Source: Ilyomonas sp963790435 (GTDB taxonomy: Bacteria; Bacteroidota; Bacteroidia; Chitinophagales; Chitinophagaceae). Taken from it: 64,000 bases of DNA. Location: assembly GCA_963790435.1 (NCBI GenBank), contig CAWBOI010000002.1, positions 186,001-250,000 on the forward strand. The letters are read 5' to 3'. Position numbers and translations under genes: made by a program. Of this stretch, positions 61,077 through 64,000 are shown one piece after another. Under the pieces are notes generated by a model that was not told the origin of the DNA, searched no databases, and saw only the letters and a program-made list of their open reading frames with translations. How positions within the stretch are numbered: position 1 is the first letter of the stretch; every line of letters begins with the position of its first letter.

Positions 61077-61589
61077 ATGGCAGAGATGATTGCAACCAAC
61101 CAAGCAACGAAACACGGAAAGCCAGTGCAGAAGCGGCTTTCAACCCGCATTGATTTTATACCTATGGTTGACTTAGGTTTTCTTTTGATTACTTTTTTCA
61201 TTTTCACTACTACTTTATCTACGCCTTCGGTAATGAAGTTGAATGTACCGTCGGATGGTCCGCCATCTTTAGCAAGCGAAGACAAAACAATCAACCTTGT
61301 GCTTTTTAAAAACAATACCATTGGTTACTACTTGGGTTCAAACATTAACGCAATGCAGTTTACCAATTATTCACCTTCAGGAATCAGGAAAGAAATACAA
61401 TTAGTGCAAAAACAAATTGTGCATCGTTTTGGGAACGAATCGCAACTTTATGTAGTGATAAAACCAACCGTTTCCTCAACCTACAAAAATGTTGTAGATA
61501 TTTTGGATGAAATGCTGATTAACAATGTAAAGCGTTACATTCCTACCGAAGCTACTGATTATGAAACGGTTAAGATGGAGAAAGGTTAG
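61077..61589 (+). CDS. ExbD/TolR-family biopolymer transport protein
   Basis: A 170-residue protein with a cytoplasmic N-terminus, one membrane helix and a periplasmic domain. The membrane helix starts RIDFIPMVDLGFLLITFFIF with the proton-channel aspartate (D in MVDL), as in ExbD. The periplasmic part is beta-alpha (INLVLFKNNTIGYYLG, LYVVIKPTVSSTYKNVVDIL). ExbB/TonB genes are not in the window. The ATG at 61077 gives the correct length. Confidence 0.9.
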   Translation: MAEMIATNQATKHGKPVQKRLSTRIDFIPMVDLGFLLITFFIFTTTLSTPSVMKLNVPSDGPPSLASEDKTINLVLFKNNTIGYYLGSNINAMQFTNYSPSGIRKEIQLVQKQIVHRFGNESQLYVVIKPTVSSTYKNVVDILDEMLINNVKRYIPTEATDYETVKMEKG

Positions 61590-61666
61590 TTACTGATTTA
61601 TGCACAAAAACAAACCGGTTGAAAAGTTTGTCAGTTTACTACTATAATTTATTTTTTCTCTTTCCA

Positions 61667-61969
61667 ATGGCATATCGTTTGACACAATTGCAATTCACCG
61701 ATTTAATTTGTGTTGATATGATGGTGCAAAATTCCTCATTAAAAAATGTGTTCAATTATTTTGAAGTTGTTACCGATTGTTTGGGTAATAACATGGTAGT
61801 AAAAATTTTAGATGCACATGGCAGGATAGCCAAAACAATCAAACAATCTTTAGAAGAAAGCGTTGATAAAGTCCAGCTGAACATGGATGATTTGCGCAGA
61901 GGGAAATACACCATTAATATCTTTACTGATGATCATTTTATAAAAGCAGTTCGCTATACAAAAATGTAG
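61667..61969 (+). CDS. Small protein resembling a T9SS sorting tail
   Basis: A 100-residue protein without a signal peptide, starting at 61667 (MAYRLTQLQFTDLICVDMMV). Residues about 40-100 (NNMVVKILDAHGRIAKTIKQ, LRRGKYTINIFTDDHFIKAV, RYTKM) look like a type IX secretion C-terminal sorting domain: strand pairs, GRI, GKYTI and a terminal basic K. A lone CTD with no passenger is unusual. Alternatively it is a small beta protein of another family. Confidence 0.6.
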   Translation: MAYRLTQLQFTDLICVDMMVQNSSLKNVFNYFEVVTDCLGNNMVVKILDAHGRIAKTIKQSLEESVDKVQLNMDDLRRGKYTINIFTDDHFIKAVRYTKM

Positions 61970-61989
61970 AGTATCGTAAACTATTGTAT

Positions 61990-62017
61990 AACCCGCTAAT
62001 TATGAGCGGGTTTTTTT
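61990..62017 (+). terminator. CCCGCT hairpin terminator
   Basis: AACCCGCT (61990-61997) pairs with AGCGGGTT (62005-62012), followed by a T-run; after the T9SS-tail-like gene. Confidence 0.85.
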
Positions 62018-62064
62018 ATTAGGACGAACCTTTACTTTTACACATATTTTAAATTGGATTACAG

Positions 62065-63324
62065 TTGCTTACCAAACGCCACATTCCGTTTTTAAAAGCG
62101 GTATTTATGTATAGCATTACTGCTTTCGGCGGTCCGCAGGGACATTTGGGGATGATGCTAAAAACATTTGTTCACCAGCGCAAAGATGTTACCGAAGAAG
62201 AACTGACAGAGTATGTTGGCTTTTGCCAAATGTTGCCCGGCGCTTCTTCAACCCAAACCCTCACTTTAATCGGCTATAAACGTGGCGGCTTGCCATTAGC
62301 GATTGTAACACTCATTATTTGGATTTTACCAGCTTGCTTTTTAATGAGTTTGTTGTCGTTTGTTCTCAGGTTTGTAAACATCAAAAATTTCGATACTAAT
62401 ATCTTCAGCTTTATTCAGCCGATGGCAATTGGTTTTATCGCTTTTTCGGCGTTCAAGCTGTTTCGTGTTTCTATACACAATACCATTACGCGGTTTATCA
62501 TGGTGTTTGTAACGCTTCTTACATTTTTTCTTTTTAAATCGCCCTGGATTTTTCCAACGATGTTGTTGCTTTCAGGTGTGGCAACCAACTTTAGCAGCAA
62601 ACGCTATCCCGATAAAAAAGAGCCGCGAAAACAAATCAAATGGGGCAATATCATTATTTTCTTTTCCATTTTTCTTTTAGCAGCAGGATTGAGCGAAACC
62701 GCACGAAAACAAAATTGGAAGAACCGGGGATCTTACAACTTATTTGAAAACTTGTATCGGTTTGGAAGCCTTGTTTTTGGTGGTGGTGATGTGCTGATGC
62801 CAATGATGTATGAGCAATATGTGGTTCGTCCGCAAACGCCTGCTGTAAAAAGAAAAAACCCGAACGTCCTTCACATGACGAAAGCTGAATTTTTAACAGG
62901 CTATGGAATGGTTCGGGCAATTCCGGGTCCTGTTTTCTCAATCTGCTCTTATGTTGGTGGAATGGTAATGGGTAATAAAGGGCCTGTAAATCAATTAGTT
63001 GGATGTATAATTGGTGCTTTTGCTATTTTTTTACCCAGTGCTCTTTTGGTCCTTTTCTTCTTTCCGGTTTGGAATAATTTAAAGCATTATACCGTTATTT
63101 ACCGATCTCTGGAAGGCCTCAATGCTGCCGTAGTAGGTATCATTACAGGTTCCTGTATTTATTTAATTAAAGATGTATTTACCAACGTTGTTATTCCGGT
63201 TACAACCTTATCCATCTCTGTTGATATTGTCGTTATCGGAGGAACGTTTCTGCTTCTGTCATTCACCAGAATGCGCGCACCTTATATCGTTCTTATCTGT
63301 CTTTTGTTAGGCGCTGTGTTTTAA
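62065..63324 (+). CDS. chrA: Chromate transporter, ChrA family
   Basis: A 419-residue two-domain membrane protein, each half with about five helices. The repeated signature occurs in both halves: AFGGPQGHLGMM with VGFCQMLPGASSTQTL near the N-terminus, and VFGGGDVLMPMMYEQYV with GYGMVRAIPGPVFSICSYVG in the middle. ChrA exports chromate, probably a proton-driven sulfate analogue route. No ATG is available before the conserved part, so a TTG at 62065 is used; a stop lies 15 bases upstream. Confidence 0.88.
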   Translation: MLTKRHIPFLKAVFMYSITAFGGPQGHLGMMLKTFVHQRKDVTEEELTEYVGFCQMLPGASSTQTLTLIGYKRGGLPLAIVTLIIWILPACFLMSLLSFVLRFVNIKNFDTNIFSFIQPMAIGFIAFSAFKLFRVSIHNTITRFIMVFVTLLTFFLFKSPWIFPTMLLLSGVATNFSSKRYPDKKEPRKQIKWGNIIIFFSIFLLAAGLSETARKQNWKNRGSYNLFENLYRFGSLVFGGGDVLMPMMYEQYVVRPQTPAVKRKNPNVLHMTKAEFLTGYGMVRAIPGPVFSICSYVGGMVMGNKGPVNQLVGCIIGAFAIFLPSALLVLFFFPVWNNLKHYTVIYRSLEGLNAAVVGIITGSCIYLIKDVFTNVVIPVTTLSISVDIVVIGGTFLLLSFTRMRAPYIVLICLLLGAVF

Positions 63325-63894
63325 CTATTGATAGTAGCGATTCTCCATTATTTCTTTAAACACAACCTCCGGCAGAAGGTAACGTACGCTTTTCTTTTTT
63401 TTGATTTGTGTACGGATAAAGGTGGAGGAAATCTGGAGCAGAGGCGCATTTACAACCTGGTAGTCGGTATTGTAAAAGTCAGTAATTGTAAAGTCTGGCC
63501 GGCCGTAAATGATAAAAGGATATTTCTGAATTAGCAGTTCCCCGTTCTTCCAATTTTTTATGTTTTGAAAACTATCTGAACCCAATACAATGCAAAATTG
63601 ATGCTGCGGATATTTTTCTTCCAAATAAACCAAGGTATCAATGGTATAAGAAGGCGTAGGCAGATGAAACTCTATGTTTGAAGCCTCTAAGGCCGGATTG
63701 TCTTCAATAGCCAGTTTTACCAAATGCAGCCGTTGGTAAGCGTTTAATAAAGAAGATTTGTTTTTGAAGGGATTTTGCGGAGAAACAACAAACCATAATT
63801 TTTGAATGTTGGTGTTCTGCTGAACAAATTCCGCAATGATAAGATGTCCAATATGAATGGGGTTGAAAGAACCGAAGTACAAGCCTATTTTCAT
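63325..63894 (-). CDS. nadD: Nicotinate-nucleotide adenylyltransferase
   Basis: A 189-residue enzyme of NAD synthesis. GLYFGSFNPIHIGHLIIAEF holds the nucleotidyltransferase (H/T)xGH motif (HIGH), with VSPQNPFK following (NPFK binding loop), FCIVLGSDSFQNIKNW, and the C-terminal ISSTFIRTQIKKKKSVRYLLP with the ISSTxIR motif. Length fits. It begins 3 bases after the feoA stop on the same strand. Confidence 0.95.
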   Translation of the reverse strand: MKIGLYFGSFNPIHIGHLIIAEFVQQNTNIQKLWFVVSPQNPFKNKSSLLNAYQRLHLVKLAIEDNPALEASNIEFHLPTPSYTIDTLVYLEEKYPQHQFCIVLGSDSFQNIKNWKNGELLIQKYPFIIYGRPDFTITDFYNTDYQVVNAPLLQISSTFIRTQIKKKKSVRYLLPEVVFKEIMENRYYQ

Positions 63895-63897
63895 ATT

Positions 63898-64000
63898 TCA
63901 TTCGTTTCTTCCACGAGAATATGGTCTGCTTCTTCCCTTCGTAAACTTAGTATATAACCTGATACCGCCACAGAAATCGGATCACCTAACGGTGCAATTT
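63898..64000 (-). CDS. feoA: FeoA-domain protein, 3' part (runs off the window edge)
   Basis: The last 34 residues read IAPLGDPISVAVSGYILSLR and end REEADHILVEETNEI. This is the end of a FeoA/SH3-like domain, typical of ferrous iron transport protein FeoA (conserved APLGDP and SLR...EA...I.V). Stop at 63898-63900. The rest lies beyond 64000, so a longer fusion cannot be excluded. Confidence 0.75.

Larger units (their letters stand above)
720..61416. repeat. Dispersed 11-mer GCAAAAACAAA (at least 32 exact copies)
   Basis: Plus-strand copies start at 1562, 19294, 22312, 25031, 25281, 31873, 33826, 37479, 41733, 44130, 45701, 49752, 50277, 55526, 61034 and 61406. Minus-strand copies (read as TTTGTTTTTGC) start at 720, 7058, 9360, 13110, 18761, 18799, 22266, 24415, 25356, 27782, 31954, 36414, 42746, 47338, 54884 and 58387. 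Near copies with ACAAAAACAAA, TAAAAACAAA or GCAAAACCAAA add more than a dozen. Past GTTTTTGC most copies run on with two to four mixed bases and then an A/T-rich stretch. Copies lie in coding and noncoding DNA. Span given is first to last copy. Function unknown. Confidence 0.9.

Noticed and set aside
720..61416. GCAAAAACAAA as a promoter element
   Set aside because: TTTG is part of it, as in Bacteroidetes promoters, but copies occur in both orientations relative to genes, inside coding regions and after stops, with no fixed distance to starts.

Overview
The window is a 64 kb piece of a Bacteroidetes chromosome, most likely from the Chitinophagaceae. This rests on family content (DUF4292 lipoprotein, MaeB-type malic enzyme, stand-alone MlaE permease, ScpA, GH63-like glucosidase, a T9SS-tail-like protein), on near absence of Shine-Dalgarno sequences before starts, and on several TAnnTTTG -7 elements. 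It reads as core chromosome: no phage, no intact insertion sequence, no CRISPR array, no rRNA and one tRNA (Gln).

Layout. 1-4.7 kb (minus): rnr (partial), a PIN toxin with a small partner, scpA, mscL, frr and a WecA/TagO-type transferase. 5-7 kb: small membrane protein, AlkA-like glycosylase, secreted protein, DUF3072 protein. 7-14.5 kb: EnvC-like LytM factor, DUF4292 lipoprotein, dut, hexapeptide acyltransferase, dnaN, a coiled protein behind a large palindrome, a Cys/Met PLP enzyme, OsmC. 14.5-24 kb: SMR transporter, DUF3052 protein, glutaminyl cyclase, aspartic protease, yihY-mltG, thioesterase, coaD, pyrR/pyrB, CrtI-like oxidoreductase. 24-31 kb: two exported proteins, prfB with its programmed frameshift, tRNA-Gln, mlaE, malic enzyme. 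31-36 kb: a glycan cluster (GT2, deacetylase-like protein, UDP-GlcNAc 2-epimerase, GT4). 36-43 kb: rlpA, gcvT, lpxH, lptB, metF and an oxidoreductase. 43-50 kb: decayed IS3-like transposase, second PIN pair, rsmE, L,D-transpeptidase, prpB/prpC, a response regulator. 50-64 kb: beta-propeller protein, deacetylase, GH63-like glucosidase, DUF1328 protein, mannose-1-P guanylyltransferase, kdsD, recQ, exbD, chrA, nadD and feoA (partial).

Many genes serve the envelope: lptB, lpxH and kdsD (LPS), WecA/WecB, ManC and glycosyltransferases (surface glycan), and mltG, rlpA, the LytM factor and L,D-transpeptidase (peptidoglycan).

Two genome-scale signals stand out. First, the 11-mer GCAAAAACAAA occurs at least 32 times, 16 per strand, inside and between genes, often followed on the GTTTTTGC side by an A/T-rich run. 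This resembles a DNA uptake sequence more than a promoter. Second, intergenic spaces are full of degenerate phrase-like repeats, many in inverted pairs, and some form the last codons of proteins.

Caution: nine reading frames are broken by one base, seven of them by an extra base, mostly in a short homopolymer. This looks like assembly error. The prfB frameshift is different and is a real programmed site.
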